64,000 nt of DNA. Origin: Cephalopachus bancanus. Its lineage: Eukaryota > Chordata > Mammalia > Primates > Tarsiidae. This document shows, piece after piece, positions 43,612 through 54,412 of this stretch. How positions within the stretch are numbered: position 1 is the first letter of the stretch; every line of letters starts with the position of its first letter. The position numbers and the translations under genes were made by a program. A model generated the notes under the pieces. The model was not told the origin of the DNA. It did no database searches and worked only from the letters and a program-made list of their open reading frames with translations. The stretch spans positions 4,092,001 through 4,156,000 of the forward strand of contig JAPVLO010000182.1 in assembly GCA_027257055.1 (NCBI GenBank), given 5' to 3'.

Positions 43612-44285
43612 AAGTGAATAACAAGATGTGAAAAAAATTGGCACCCTCATACTGCTGGTGGAAATATAAAATGGTGTAGCCACTTTGAAAACAGAATAAA
43701 GAAGACAGTAAAAAAAATAAAGGAACAAATAAAGAATCATTCTTGCAGATCCTCAAAAAGCTAAAAATAGAATTACTATATGACCTAGCATTTGCTGAAA
43801 GGAAGTGAAAACATGTGTCTGTACAAAAACTTGCACCTGAATGTTCATAGCAGCATATTCATGAAAAGCAAAATATAGAAACAGCCCATATTTCCAAATC
43901 AAATGTGGTATATCCATACAGTGGACTATTATTTGGCCATAAAGAAAATGAAGTACTGTCATATACTACAGCATGAATGGACCTTGAAAACAACATGATG
44001 TAAGTGAAAGAAGCCAGGCACGAAGGCCTCATATTAAATGTGCTCATATGAAATGTCTAGTATAGGTATATCCATAGAAACAGAGAAGATTTGTGTGTAC
44101 CGGGCTGTATTGGGGGAATGAATGCAACGGCTGTGTGGTTTCTTTCTGTGGGAAATGTTATCAAATCAGATAGTGGTGACAGTTGTGAAATTTTGTGACT
44201 CTATAAAAGCCATAAAATTGGTTTTAAATTGTCCATTCTAAAATGGTGAATTTTATGGTATGTAAAGCTGTTTTTTAAATACAAG

Positions 44286-44425
44286 GTGTTTTTGCTTTTA
44301 TCTGTCTCTTTCCAATCCACTCTCCAGTCTTGTTGCCATAATCTATACGTTTGCTTCCAAGGATCCTTAATCTCAGTCCTTTCTGTGGATGGAGATGGCC
44401 GGTGGAGGTGGAAATAGCATTGGAA
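44286..44425. other. Unassigned DNA
   Basis: Short interval between repeats with nothing recognised. Confidence 0.3.
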
Positions 44426-44429
44426 AGGG

Positions 44430-44610
44430 GCCAGAAGATGGAGTTTAAACTGTGATTCTCTCTTTTACCAGTTATTTGACCTTGGGCAAGTCAACTTGCT
44501 TCTGTGAGCCTCAGGTTTCTGTTCTGAGAATAAGAGTGACCCTGGCCTTATATACTTCCCAGGGTGGTAAATGTCAGCAGATACCCTGTAAGAATCTGCC
44601 TACTAATAAT
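44430..44610 (+). mobile_element. MIR relic
   Basis: ACCAGTTATTTGACCTTGGGC, GAGCCTCAGGTTTCTGTTC and CCAGGGTGGTAAATG are a sense MIR core. Confidence 0.8.
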
Positions 44611-45050
44611 TCTTACCAAACTGTAAGCACTACACAGGTATTAGTCGTCATGATTGGGATCTCCATAGCTTCATGCCAGGGGGCATGGATTATGCGGGGG
44701 CAATAGAACCATCATTTCAAGTGACTTTAATTTCAAAGTCCTGAGCAATAAATGCTGGATCTCAAGTCTTAACTATAGTCGTCGTCTTCAGCTGCCTGGG
44801 AACAAGGGTGGTACTTTCCAGTGCCCAAGAGATTGCTATTAGTGTTTTAAGGGTTTATTTAGATCTCTTCCTTTTAAGGATTTTCACTTGTTCAGCCTCC
44901 TGCATTGCTTTTTTACTTCTGCTTATTTCGGTGTTTAAAAGCATTGTTTACGAAAGCAGGGCATTCTTGAGCTTTGGTCAAACGTTGACATGTGGATTAA
45001 AGCCTTACCCAACACAGTGATCTCTGACTGTCTTTCTAGAAGCAGCGCAA
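44611..45050. other. Unassigned DNA
   Basis: No repeat or gene recognised; frames of 84 aa or less. Confidence 0.35.
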
Positions 45051-45067
45051 TGGCTAGCCTAGATTTT

Positions 45068-45452
45068 TAATTATTTATTTTATTACAAAGATGTGGGGTA
45101 CAATTCAGGGTTAGGTATACACACGTTGATTATGCAGGTACCCTTGTTGAGGAGGTGTGCCCCTCCCTCCCCTAGCAGTTTCCCTCAACTGCCAATCCCA
45201 TTCCCCTCCCCTGACAGTTTCCCACTACTATCAATTCCTTTCTTATAGTATTATAATTGTTCAAGGTCTGCTTATGGGTGAGAACATATGGTACTCTGTT
45301 CTTTGTTTCTGTGATAGGTCACTGAGTTATGATCCATCCAAGTTGCTGCGAAGTCCAGGTTTGCCTTTCTTTATGGCTGCATAATATTCCATTTTGTATA
45401 TGTACCACATTTTTTAAATCCAGTCCAGCGTGCTGCAGCTCTATTCACAATA
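45068..45452 (-). mobile_element. Lemur-type L1 3' end with 5' inversion
   Basis: Antisense 3' UTR (ACAAAGATGTGGGGTACAATT) and ORF2 tail to about 45428. The last ~22 bases (GCAGCTCTATTCACAATAGC) are L1 in the opposite, sense orientation, which is the twin-priming signature. Target duplication GCTAGCCTAGATTTT / GCTATGCTAGATTTT at 45053 and 45453. Confidence 0.92.
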
Positions 45453-45467
45453 GCTATGCTAGATTTT

Positions 45468-45690
45468 AACGTCAGCCATACCTTGGCTTAAATTCCAGTT
45501 CCACAAGTTGCTCGCCGTGAGACCTTGAGCAAATTTTACATTCACGTTTCTGAGTCTCAGTTTTCTTACCTGTAAGATAAAGATCTCCAACTTCACTAGA
45601 TTTTTGCGGGGGTGAAAAGACCAATACTCAGCACAGGGCCCAGAACGTAATCCAAAGCTAACAAGTCTAGCTGTTATTACTGGGCCTAGA
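45468..45690 (+). mobile_element. MIR
   Basis: AAATTCCAGTTCCACAAGTTGC, GTGAGACCTTGAGCAAATTT, CTGAGTCTCAGTTTTCTTACC and CTCAGCACAGGGCCCAG are in MIR order. The L1 at 45068 sits at its left end. Confidence 0.85.
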
Positions 45691-45799
45691 CACTGAGTGG
45701 TCAAGTTCAGATGCTCCACTTAGGGAAGAGGGTGGCAGAGCCGGCTTTGGCAAACTGAAAGGAAGAGGATCTGGCAACTATCAGTTGCCTGCTTGGTGC

Positions 45800-45965
45800 C
45801 AAGTCCTTTTCCATCTGCTCTCTTTCTTGATCCTCACAACTCTAAAATACAGGTATCAATGCATATTTACGTGTGGCAAAACAGAGGCTCAGAGAGGTTA
45901 AATAACTTGTGTGAGATCACACAGGTTATTAGCCATCCACTTAAATCCAAGTCTAACTCATTCCC
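45800..45965 (-). mobile_element. MIR
   Basis: CAAAACAGAGGCTCAGAGAGG followed by AACTTGTGTGAGATCACACAGG is the antisense MIR core. Confidence 0.85.
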
Positions 45966-46285
45966 AAGTCCAGGGTCTTTCTTTTATTTGGTGTCAACTC
46001 AACTCATGGCCCCTGGTGGTCTTGTTTCTGCTTCTCTTCCATCTTGTCTTACATTGGTCCCAGAAATAAGCAGGCCTGACTTTTACTGAGTGACTTCGTT
46101 GGTCACGTTTCTCTCCTCCTCTTCCCTCCACCCCAACCCCACCATCCTCTGGATGCATGCCTTAGGTTCAGATGTTTTAGGCAGAGTGAGACTTCTGTGC
46201 AATGGAAGGCTGTAGAGATGACCCAAAGGCAGGATGCAAGGTGACCCAAAGGCAGATGAACAAAGGCCTCTCCAACCGTAGTCAT
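45966..46285. other. Unassigned DNA
   Basis: Includes an imperfect tandem GACCCAAAGGCAGGATG / GACCCAAAGGCAGATG at 46219-46258. Nothing else recognised. Confidence 0.4.
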
Positions 46286-46287
46286 CT

Positions 46288-46460
46288 TTCAAGAGCCAGC
46301 TCAAATGTCACCTTCTCTAAATTCTCCAGGTGGAATTCATTCTGTTTTTCTTTCTTCTCCCATGGTATCTTATTTAGACCTCTATTACATATTTATCATT
46401 ATCTTTAAGCAATCTGTCTGTTTTCCAGTTTGAATAGTCATGTCTTTCCTATCTCCTAAC
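46288..46460 (+). mobile_element. L2 3' relic
   Basis: AGCCAGCTCAAATGTCACC, TCCAGGTGGAATTCATTC and TATCTTATTTAGACCTCTATTAC follow the sense L2 3' order. Confidence 0.7.
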
Positions 46461-46670
46461 CTCCAGTCTTAATTAATAGTTACTTAATGGAGGGCTTCTT
46501 CATATTTTTATATCATAAACCTTTTTGCCAGTTTGATTAAGTCCATGAACTTCTTCTCAGTTTATTAAATACATGAAACAAAATATCTAGAATTATAGAG
46601 AAAAACAATTGTGTTAAAATAATGTAGTTAAACTTTTAGTAAACTAAATTTGGCTATAATAATATATTGC

Positions 46671-46959
46671 TTTTTTTTTACTTGAAGTTCACTCTGTTGC
46701 CGAGGCTGGAGTGCAGTGGCATGCTCACAGCCACTGCAGCCTCAACCTGCTGGGCTCAGGCGATCCTTCTGTCTCAGCCTTCCAAGTACCTGGAACCACA
46801 GGCATGCATCACCATGCTCAGCTAATTTTTTATTTATTGTAGAGATGAAGTCTCATTGAGCTGCCCAGGCTGGTCTCGAACCCCTGGGCTTAGGCAATCC
46901 TCTCCCCTTGGCCTCCCAAAGTGCTAGGATTACAGGCTTGAGCCACCATGCCTGACATT
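46671..46959 (-). mobile_element. Older lemur-lineage Alu
   Basis: Antisense dimer with TTTTTTATTTATTGTAGAGATG and GCTCACAGCCACTGCAGCC; CpG-poor. Confidence 0.92.
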
Positions 46960-47134
46960 TATTAACCCATTAAATGACAAGATCTAGTGGATGGTCTAAT
47001 ACCTACCATGATTTTGAAGTGGTGATGAGCTGAAATAATATTTCAAGATCCACAACAAATTTAATATACAGGGTGCCAAAAATGTATACACATTTTGACA
47101 GATACTATCTATGTATGACTTTTCAAAATTGAAT

Positions 47135-48020
47135 TATATTCTGTTTATATAAATATTTGCAAATCATATATCTGATAAGAGACTTGTATCTCGAAAACAT
47201 AAATAATTCTTACAAGTCAATAACAAAAAGACAAATAAGTAAAAAATAGGCAAAAGATCTGAACAGACCATTCCTCATAAAAGATTTAGCAATGCTTGAT
47301 AAGCACAAAAAATATACTAACATTGTTAACCATCAGGAAATGGAAAGTAGGGATTGGCTGTAAGAAAGATACTTACAAAGATAGTAACAAGTATTGGCAA
47401 GAATATGAATAAATTAAAGCTCACACGCTGCTGATGAGAACATAGCATGGTGTAGTCATTTTGGAAAACAGTTTGGCAGCTCCTCAAAAGGTTCAACAGT
47501 GAATGTAGCATGACCTAGCAATTTCCTAGGTATATACCCAAGAGAAATAAAAGTGTATGTCATTACAAAAACTTTTATATGAATGTCCGTAGCAGCTTTA
47601 TTCATAACAACCAAATAGTAGCGACAACCCAAATGGATAAATGAAATGTGATATATAGACACACTGATACATTATTTGGTAATCAAAGGGAGTGAATTAC
47701 TGATAGATGAAGAACGTGAAGAATCCTTGAAAATATTGTGCCGAATGCAAAAGGTTAATAAAGAAATTTCTTGTATTATATAGTTCCATTTATATGAAAT
47801 GTCTAGAATAGGCAAATCTCTAGAGGCAGAAAATAGTTTACCCATTGCCTAGGGCTGAGAGGGTTGGGAATAATGGAGAGTGACTGACATGGCTTCTGAG
47901 TTTCTTTTTGGGTGATGAGACTGCTCTAAAACTGATTATGGTGATGGTTTCACAATTCTATGTATATACTACAAAACTTTAAATTGTGTACTTTTAATAG
48001 GTGAATTGTCTAATACATGA
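47135..48020 (+). mobile_element. Old L1M 3' end
   Basis: Sense L1: CAAATCATATATCTGATAAG, GGTATATACCCAAGAGAAAT, GTAGCAGCTTTATTCATAAC, then a 3' UTR with GATTATGGTGATGGTTTCAC. All frames are broken. Confidence 0.85.
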
Positions 48021-48149
48021 TTTGATCCCAATAGCTGATAATATAGATATATTACATATATACATATTTTTAAAGCTACATAAAGGAGGGAGAGAGCACA
48101 GAATTCTTTTCAGCAAACGGAACTTCAACATGACTTGATCACTGAGCAC

Positions 48150-48530
48150 AAGGGAGAGGGATCTGAGAAAGCATGCAGGAGAGGAAGGCGGGTGTCAGGT
48201 CTCAAAAGACCACGCTGGAAATGTTAAGGAGTCTGGATTGATTCAAATCTGAGGACACTGAAAAAGTTTACAAAGGGCTGGAATAGAGGGATGACACATA
48301 CTGATTCGTAGTTTAGAAAGATCAGTAAGGATGTGACAACGACAGGCCTGAAGCAAGACAGCCTGGAGGTAGGAGATGTGGACATTTTTTGTGGTGAAGA
48401 CAGGCCAGAAGCAAGTGAGCCCAGAAGGAGGGAGATGTGGGTGTTTTCTGCAGGCATCTAGGCGAAAGAGACAGGGCAAGGGATCAGGGCGAGTGGAAGC
48501 AGGACGTTAGGACTTGAGGCTGATTGGCTT
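48150..48530 (-). mobile_element. L2 relic
   Basis: GGGCTGGAATAGAGGGATGAC, TAGTTTAGAAAGATCAGTAAGG and AGGCCTGAAGCAAGACAGCC are antisense L2, and part of the sequence (GCCTGAAGCAAG... / GCCAGAAGCAAG...) repeats at 48345 and 48404. Confidence 0.6.
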
Positions 48531-48575
48531 GAGGGGCTGAGGGCTGGGGGTGGGGGCTGGGGGGCATGAAGGCTG
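48528..48575 (+). other. G-run cluster, quadruplex-prone
   Basis: Five closely spaced runs of three to six G on the + strand (GGGCTGGGGGTGGGGGCTGG) could fold as a G-quadruplex. Sequence pattern only. Confidence 0.5.
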
Positions 48576-49295
48576 AGTTTCACAAGAAGCAATGGTTGCA
48601 AGCGTGGATTTCAGGTGCAGTCTCACAGGTAACTGGCAGTGGTGCACACAGACCTGAAGCTCAGGAGGGAGATCTGTGTTCTTGGCAATGAAGCGAAATC
48701 CTTGACAAGTGAGACAGAGCAGAGCTTTGAAGGAGGGTTGAGTAAAATAAGACGGGACGGTCTGGTCCTGTCTAAAACGCCCTTATTGCGCTTCTCGGGA
48801 TAGTTCTTTGAGGAGTTTGGAACCGAAGGAATGGTTGGTTAAAAGAAGACAAAGAAGAGGAGGAGAAGGGACGAAGAAGAACGGAGCTTTGGTTATGTCT
48901 TTCAAGTGTTGACTCTGAATTTCATAACTTATCTCTGGTACCTAGGTTTCTTTCTTTTCATTCTTCGAATCCTCCTCTTTCTTTCTTTAGTTTCTTTTGT
49001 TTTCTCCCCACCACGCCACCTCCTTCTTTTTTTTTTTAACAATCATCGACAATGGCTAAGAACCTCTTCTGGCGAAAGCCTTTGAGTAGAGGCTCTGCCT
49101 CTGAAGCAGAGCCTGGGAAAGTAAACCCTGTGTGTGTTCTTCCAGGAAGGTTCCTAGAGTGTTCAGGTCAAGTGACTACTTTAAATGCTAGCAGGTTTTC
49201 TGCCTCATGGTCCATTTAACCAGAAACATCCATTTCTTACCTTTCGCCAGGAGCCCGTGACCTCACTCAGTGTGAAGGACTTTGAAGTTTAGAGG
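48576..49295. other. Purine/pyrimidine-skewed unassigned DNA
   Basis: 48840-48890 is AG-rich; 48950-49035 is strongly TC-rich, opposite skew. No gene or named repeat. Confidence 0.4.
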
Positions 49296-49297
49296 CG

Positions 49298-49865
49298 ATA
49301 GAGCAATTTTTAACAGACATCCTTTGAAATCCACTTTGGAAATCTCTCAGGTAGTATGTAATCCAATTAACACCAGCATTTCCGGTGATCCAGCAGTTCC
49401 ACTCCTTGGTATAGGCCCGACAGAAACATGTGCATATATTTACCAAAAGACAACACTTGTGGTTGCACTATTGCTAATGACTACAAATTGGAGACAACAC
49501 AAATATCCACTGACAGTTGAATGGATAACAAGATCATGGTATAGTTATACAACGGAATACTACACAACCATGAGAGTGAAACATCTACCACCTTGCACAA
49601 AAATGTGGATGAATCTCACAAACATATGTTCAGTTAAAGAAGCCAGACATAAAAGAGTACTTACTCTATGAATTCTAGTTACAAAAACAGGTGGAAAAGA
49701 TAGTGACTTGAAACAGGCATGCAGGGATTTCCATGGTACAGGCCGTGCTCTGTTCGTCTATCTAGATTCTGGTTACATGATGTGTTCCGCTTGTGAAAAT
49801 TCAGCAAATTGTACTATCTGTGTGCCTTTCCTTACGAATATTCTACTTCAGTAAAAATTTCCAAA
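49298..49865 (+). mobile_element. Old L1M 3' end
   Basis: A 129-aa frame at 49282-49671 reads L1 ORF2 C-terminal-like residues (VPLLGIGPTETCAY, VALLLMTTNWRQHKYP, WYSYTTEYYTTMRVKH), followed by 3' UTR with ATTCTACTTCAGTAAAAATT. Truncated and dead. Confidence 0.8.
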
Positions 49866-50385
49866 GTAGGAAAAATCCATCATATATATTAAAATTGAAT
49901 TCGTTTGAGGCTATCTAGCAAAGCCTATTGATCTTATGTGCAGAATCCAAAAGGTGCTATTATAAATGTGGTCTGTAAGAGTATCAAATAATTCTGATTA
50001 TCACCTGAGTACTTTGACACAAATATGTAATTCAGTGCTTACCAAGGGCTGGTGGTGGGAGGAGACTGTTTCAGGTGCAGAAAGCAGGGCTGTGTGGTCT
50101 TTAGGAAATTTAAAACAATAATAAAGTGGACTAAGAGTCAGCTGAGTCAGTTTGGTTTTTTTTAAATTATACCATGCACTGGCAGTTCTTAATAATATCA
50201 GTGGCAAAATACTCCCTCCCTTCTCCAATAAATGATTTTCTAATCTAGGTTCTAAACAATTGCCGTGACTACTATTGAGCTAAGCTGGACCAACCACTCC
50301 CACTGCCCTGCCCTTAGTAGGTGAATAGTGGAAATAATCGCTGCAATTTTATAGGTATGTGGATTTTATCAGAGCCTGGACACAC
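49866..50385. other. Unassigned DNA
   Basis: No recognised feature. Confidence 0.35.
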
Positions 50386-50387
50386 AT

Positions 50388-51060
50388 CAGTTTCTGTATC
50401 TAAATCTTATTTAAATCTCACAGCTGTATGAGCTAGATATTAGCATCCTCCTTTTATAGACGAGAAAACTGAGAGCCACAGAGCCCAAATCCACTCAGTT
50501 AGTAAAGATAAGAGTGAGGAAGGTTGACATTCTAAGTCTCCTGACTTTCCTGTACCTTGGTACCAGCTGCCACAGGAAAGGCCCTCAGTATACTAGGATA
50601 TTTGCTAGATGAAAAGACCAGTTGATCATTGTTTTGTCAGTTCAAGGAGGAGGTTCTGTGTGAAGATAACTTCTTCCTACGTTGGTTTAGGTAAGAAGAA
50701 TCCTCATGTGCCTTTTTCTGTCCAATTTTAAGCGTGAGTCTCTTGAAAAGCATAGGTACCATTTCTCTGTTCACTGTTTTAAATGCATCACCTACTTTCC
50801 ACAACCATTTCCAATAGGCCTTATTGCTCCCATTTTACAGATGAGGAAACTTGGGCTTGAGCCCTCGAGTAATGAAACAAGGTTACGCAGCTAGTAAGAG
50901 TGTAGGGATGAACTTGGTGGTTACTAAAATGGGTTTGGGGGTCTGGAAGACCGGTGTTGGCGTTACCTCCTACTAACAATGTGACTTTAATAACATTTAT
51001 AACATTTTTTTGATCTCAGCTTTATAAATAAGTTAGGAGTTTTATGAACTAAGAATGATA
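50388..51060. mobile_element. Cluster of three MIR relics
   Basis: Antisense MIR at 50388-50565 (CCTTTTATAGACGAGAAAACTG), antisense MIR at 50818-50905 (CCATTTTACAGATGAGGAAAC) and a weak sense MIR at about 50935-51060 (CAATGTGACTTTAATAAC, TCTCAGCTTTATAAATAAG). The gap 50570-50815 is unassigned. Confidence 0.75.
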
Positions 51061-51094
51061 TTAGTGTTTACCTAGAAGGTTGAAAACTCAAAAG

Positions 51095-51109
51095 CCAGCA
51101 GGAGGCACC
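51095..51109 (+). promoter_or_regulatory. CTCF-like motif
   Basis: CCAGCAGGAGGCACC fits the CCASYAGRKGGCRSY core at 14 of 15 positions. Binding is not shown by sequence alone. Confidence 0.4.
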
Positions 51110-51314
51110 GGTAAGAGTTCTGCAATGTTGGTTAATCAGAGGCTTGGCTCCTGCCTGGGACACCACTGAGGGAGGCGGTGCTGGGAGTGGAGGCTGGGTT
51201 GGACTCCATACTTCAGGTCTGTGCTTACTCATTTTGTCATTCTCTCAGTCAGTCTTTCTCTGGAGCACCCAGGATGTTCTAGCATGATTCTGAGCTCTTG
51301 AAATGCAAACATGA

Positions 51315-51606
51315 GCCGGGCTCGGTGGCTCAGCCTGTCATCCCGCGCCTTTGGGAGGCTGAGGTGAGTGGATTGCCTGAGCCCGCAGGTTCGAGACCCG
51401 CCTGGGCAGCGAGACCTCATCTCTACAATAAATCAAAAAATCAGCCGGGCGTGGTAGCACATGCCTGTAATTCCGGCTACTTGGAAGGCCGAGGTGGAAG
51501 GATCGCCAGAGCCCAATGGGTCGAGGCTGCGGTGGCCGGGAGTGGCCACTGCACTCCGGTCTGGGCGACGGAGTGAAACTCCAACTCAAAAAAAAAAAAA
51601 AAGAAA
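51315..51606 (+). mobile_element. Very young lemur-lineage Alu
   Basis: Complete dimer with perfect 15-bp duplication GAAATGCAAACATGA (51300-51314 and 51607-51621). The 5-nt deletion form; first 143 bases identical to the Alu at 9409. The right arm has several private changes and a G-T wobble in the hairpin. Confidence 0.97.
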
Positions 51607-51774
51607 GAAATGCAAACATGAGTAATATCCGGGACCTTTCTTCTCTCTCTCGAGACCAACATGGAAACAACCAATAAAAATATCCTCATCATCAAGTGCT
51701 AGAAATCACATCACAGCGATTCTAAGACTGAAGAGGTTGTTGATAGCTCTTGGAACACAGCTGCCTTTTTTTTC

Positions 51775-52078
51775 CCCTCCTAATTTCAGTAGCTTTAGGA
51801 GCACAGATGGTTTGGGGTTCTATGGATGCGTTGTATGGTGGTGAAGAAATTTGGGCTTTAAGTGTACCAGCCACCTTCACCTTAGCACGTTGTACCTGCC
51901 AGGTGATTTTTTTGTCCTCTCTCCCCACCCTCCCATTTCGGAGTCTCCAATGCCTACCATACCACTCCCTATGCCTTTGCAGCTTAGCTCCAAGTGAGAA
52001 TGTGCGATATTTGGTATTGTGATCCCGCATTACCTCACTCAAGATGATCTTCTGCCTTTTAATAGGACAATATCCAAA
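51775..52078 (-). mobile_element. L1MA-like 3' UTR fragment
   Basis: Antisense: AATTTCAGTAGCTTTAGGAG, GGTTCTATGGATGCGTTGTATG, GGAGTCTCCAATGCCTACC and TATGCCTTTGCAGCTTAGC, an L1MA/L1PB-type 3' UTR that clearly differs from the younger lemur L1 3' UTRs. Confidence 0.8.
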
Positions 52079-52765
52079 CTATTCTAGCTTGGCAAAGAGC
52101 TCTGTTTCGGTAACGCCCTGGAGAAGGTGTACTTGACAAAATGCCTCTGCAATTCATGAGCTACTTACAGACACTCAAGGGTTGAAGTCAAGTCATTTAG
52201 TCTGTGAATAAACCCACAAGCACAATGTTGCCTATGCTTGTAATGACCCACAGTAGGGCCCTTGGGCCTGATGGAGCACTGGACAGCACTGGATCCTCCA
52301 GAGATCACAGCCTAAGATAGGCAAACCAATTTGGACAGATGCCTCAATGCCAGAATAATAATGTCAACCAAGCAGGACATTCCTGGACTCTCTTTGAGGG
52401 CCATGCGGCATCTCTCATACCCCCTAGGTCGCCCTTACCTAACCACTTCTCTTTCCTTCCTGTGCAGCCCTCACCTCTGTCCTGATTCACTCTCTTTCCT
52501 GGAGAGCACAGACCAGGAGCCCTCTCACCCAGTGTTCTGGATGGACCCGTGTGTCTCAACATGTTTATCTCTGGGCTCCCCGAACAAATATTCAGACTTT
52601 GTGGACAAACACCTCATTCAGCACTTATCTCCCGGGGCGCTCTAGGGGCCTCTAGCTGCTTGTTTGGAAGTGTTCTCAGTTGTTTGGGGGGTGTTTGTTT
52701 TTATTTGCATGAATGGGAGGAGAGCAAGAAGACTGTGAGGAGATGTGATTAAGACCCATATTGGG
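52079..52765. other. Unassigned DNA
   Basis: A 104-aa frame at 52331-52645 has no domain and a competing frame on the other strand. No repeat called. Confidence 0.4.
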
Positions 52766-52767
52766 GT

Positions 52768-53028
52768 TGGAGGTGGTGGCTTGAGCCTGTAATCCCAGCA
52801 TTTTGGGAGGCCAAGATAGGAGGATTGCTTGAGCCCAGGAGGTTGAGACCAGCCTAGGCAGGCTAGCAAGATCTCATCTCTACAAAAAAAATCAAAAAAT
52901 TAGTCAGGCATGGTGGTACATGCCTGTAGTCCCAGCTCCTTGGAAGGCTGAGGCAGAAAGATCGCCTGAGCCCAGGAGGTGGGTGCTGCAATGAGATCCC
53001 GACTCAAAAACAAAAACAAAAGCAAAAA
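52768..53028 (+). mobile_element. AluJ-like to lemur-intermediate Alu
   Basis: Sense dimer with linker CTACAAAAAAAATCAAAAAATTAG; the right arm has lost the region between GTGCTGCAATGAG and ATCCCGACTC. The tail is (AAAAAC)n. Confidence 0.9.
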
Positions 53029-54140
53029 ACAAGACTTATCTTGTTCTAGAAAGCCGGTGGCCTATTTGAAGAACTAAAAAATAAAGTAGTGTGAGTTCAA
53101 AGTAGGGAGAAAGAAATAAGAAAATTGGAGGCTAAGTGGAACAGGATTCAGGCAAAAAGAAACCCCGCATTCCATCGCAGCCTCTCACCAGTTGAAAACA
53201 GGTGTGCGATTGTAAATGTGTCGGCTTCACGCCAGGAGTATTCCGGACACTTGCCCACCGGTTTCCTGCCCTCCCGGCATTGACTAAGTTCTCTGGTTCA
53301 GGCCCCCATAGCCGTGCTTGGGATAAAGGAGGAAGATTCTTGCCTCTCTCTTCCCAGCGGTCTTGTGGCTTCCTTCCTCCCTCCACCACCTGTTCGTCTA
53401 TGCTGCTTTGGCTTTTTGCTCAGGTAAGAGCCTCTGGGAGTGGAGACCAAAAAAATTAGCCAGCATCAAGCTGGGAGAAAACACGACTTCTCCCCTCACC
53501 TGCCCAGAAAAGCCTAAGAGAAGAGGAGGCGTTTCTGGAGATGGCTGAATACAGAAGAAGCCTTATGGATAGAGGGCAGGAGCAGAGGGAGGGCCTGGTG
53601 GCTTGGGAGGAGAATCAGAGGCGAGCGTGAGACAGAAAAGACCAACCCAGAAGCCAAAGACAAGACCTTTGAAACAGAGGAGAGCTCCAGGCTGTGGTAC
53701 GGAGTGCCAGCCGAGAGGCTGAGGCGGGCCCTTACAATGAGGGCTGCTGGTATCTGTGCCCTTGCTGGCTCCCGTGTGAGGACACCAAGGGAAGGCAGGG
53801 AGGAAGAGTGAAAAATCAGGCCGTTGCCTTGACTGAGGCCGTGACGGGGAGGCTGATTAGATCTGGATCAGAAATGGCTTTCGTCAGGCTAAGCAGAGCC
53901 AAGCATTCAGATTCACAAGTGTGATTCTTCCTTAGACGCCCAGAGAGAGCCAGGGCCCTGGAAGTGACAAGGCCAGCCCTGAAGTCCTAGGCATTGCATG
54001 ACCTACAGAGAGGCTCTGCTGATTTCTTGAGGTTTTTTGTGTGCAGAATATCACAGGAAGCCTCCCCAGAGGCAATTCCACCATTGGCGTTGTTAACTAA
54101 GTCCTTCAGGCTTTCGTAGGAGCCTTCCGCTTCCTGAAGA
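53029..54140. other. Unique interval
   Basis: No repeats recognised over 1.1 kb. A strong donor-like TTGCTCAG|GTAAGAG lies at about 53420 at the end of an 85-aa open stretch that begins at 53202, but no acceptor, domain or homology supports an exon. Moderately GC-rich. Confidence 0.4.
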
Positions 54141-54144
54141 AAAG

Positions 54145-54412
54145 CAAAAAATGGAATACCACATGTTCTCACTCATAAGCTGGCCCTGGTCACTGGACAC
54201 ACAAGAACCAAGGTGGGGACAACAGACACTGGACACTGCCGATGAGGGGAGGGAGGGAGGAGGGACAAGAGGCACACAACCACTCACTGGGGACTGGATC
54301 CCTGAGTGGGGGAGAGAGAGCTAGCTAGAAGCCCAAAGCTCCCCTGCATACACTTTTACTGATGTAGTCAATCCTCACATGTACCCTGCAACTCAAAAAT
54401 AAAAAATAAATT
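54145..54412 (+). mobile_element. Lemur-type L1 3' end, sense
   Basis: Begins in the ORF2 tail (CACATGTTCTCACTCATAAG), continues through a GA-rich 3' UTR (GGGGAGGGAGGGAGGAGGG) and ends CATGTACCCTGCAACTC plus A-rich tail with AATAAA. 5'-truncated to about 270 bases; the only young L1 here on the + strand. Confidence 0.85.

Larger units (their letters stand above)
40960..44285 (+). mobile_element. Old L1 (L1MA/MB-like) body with internal deletion
   Basis: Sense L1. The left piece (40990-41080; AAACAAAAAATATATAAG, ATTATCAGTAATTA) matches early ORF2. After the Alu the sequence jumps to the reverse-transcriptase region (GACAAAGGCATCAGAAGTAAAG) and continues to the ORF2 end and 3' UTR (AATGGTGAATTTTATGG). 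Many stops and frameshifts. Interrupted by Alus at 41094 and 43331. Confidence 0.85.

Noticed and set aside
53202..53430. 85-aa stretch ending at a good GTAAGAG donor
   Set aside because: No upstream acceptor or promoter evidence and no recognisable protein similarity.
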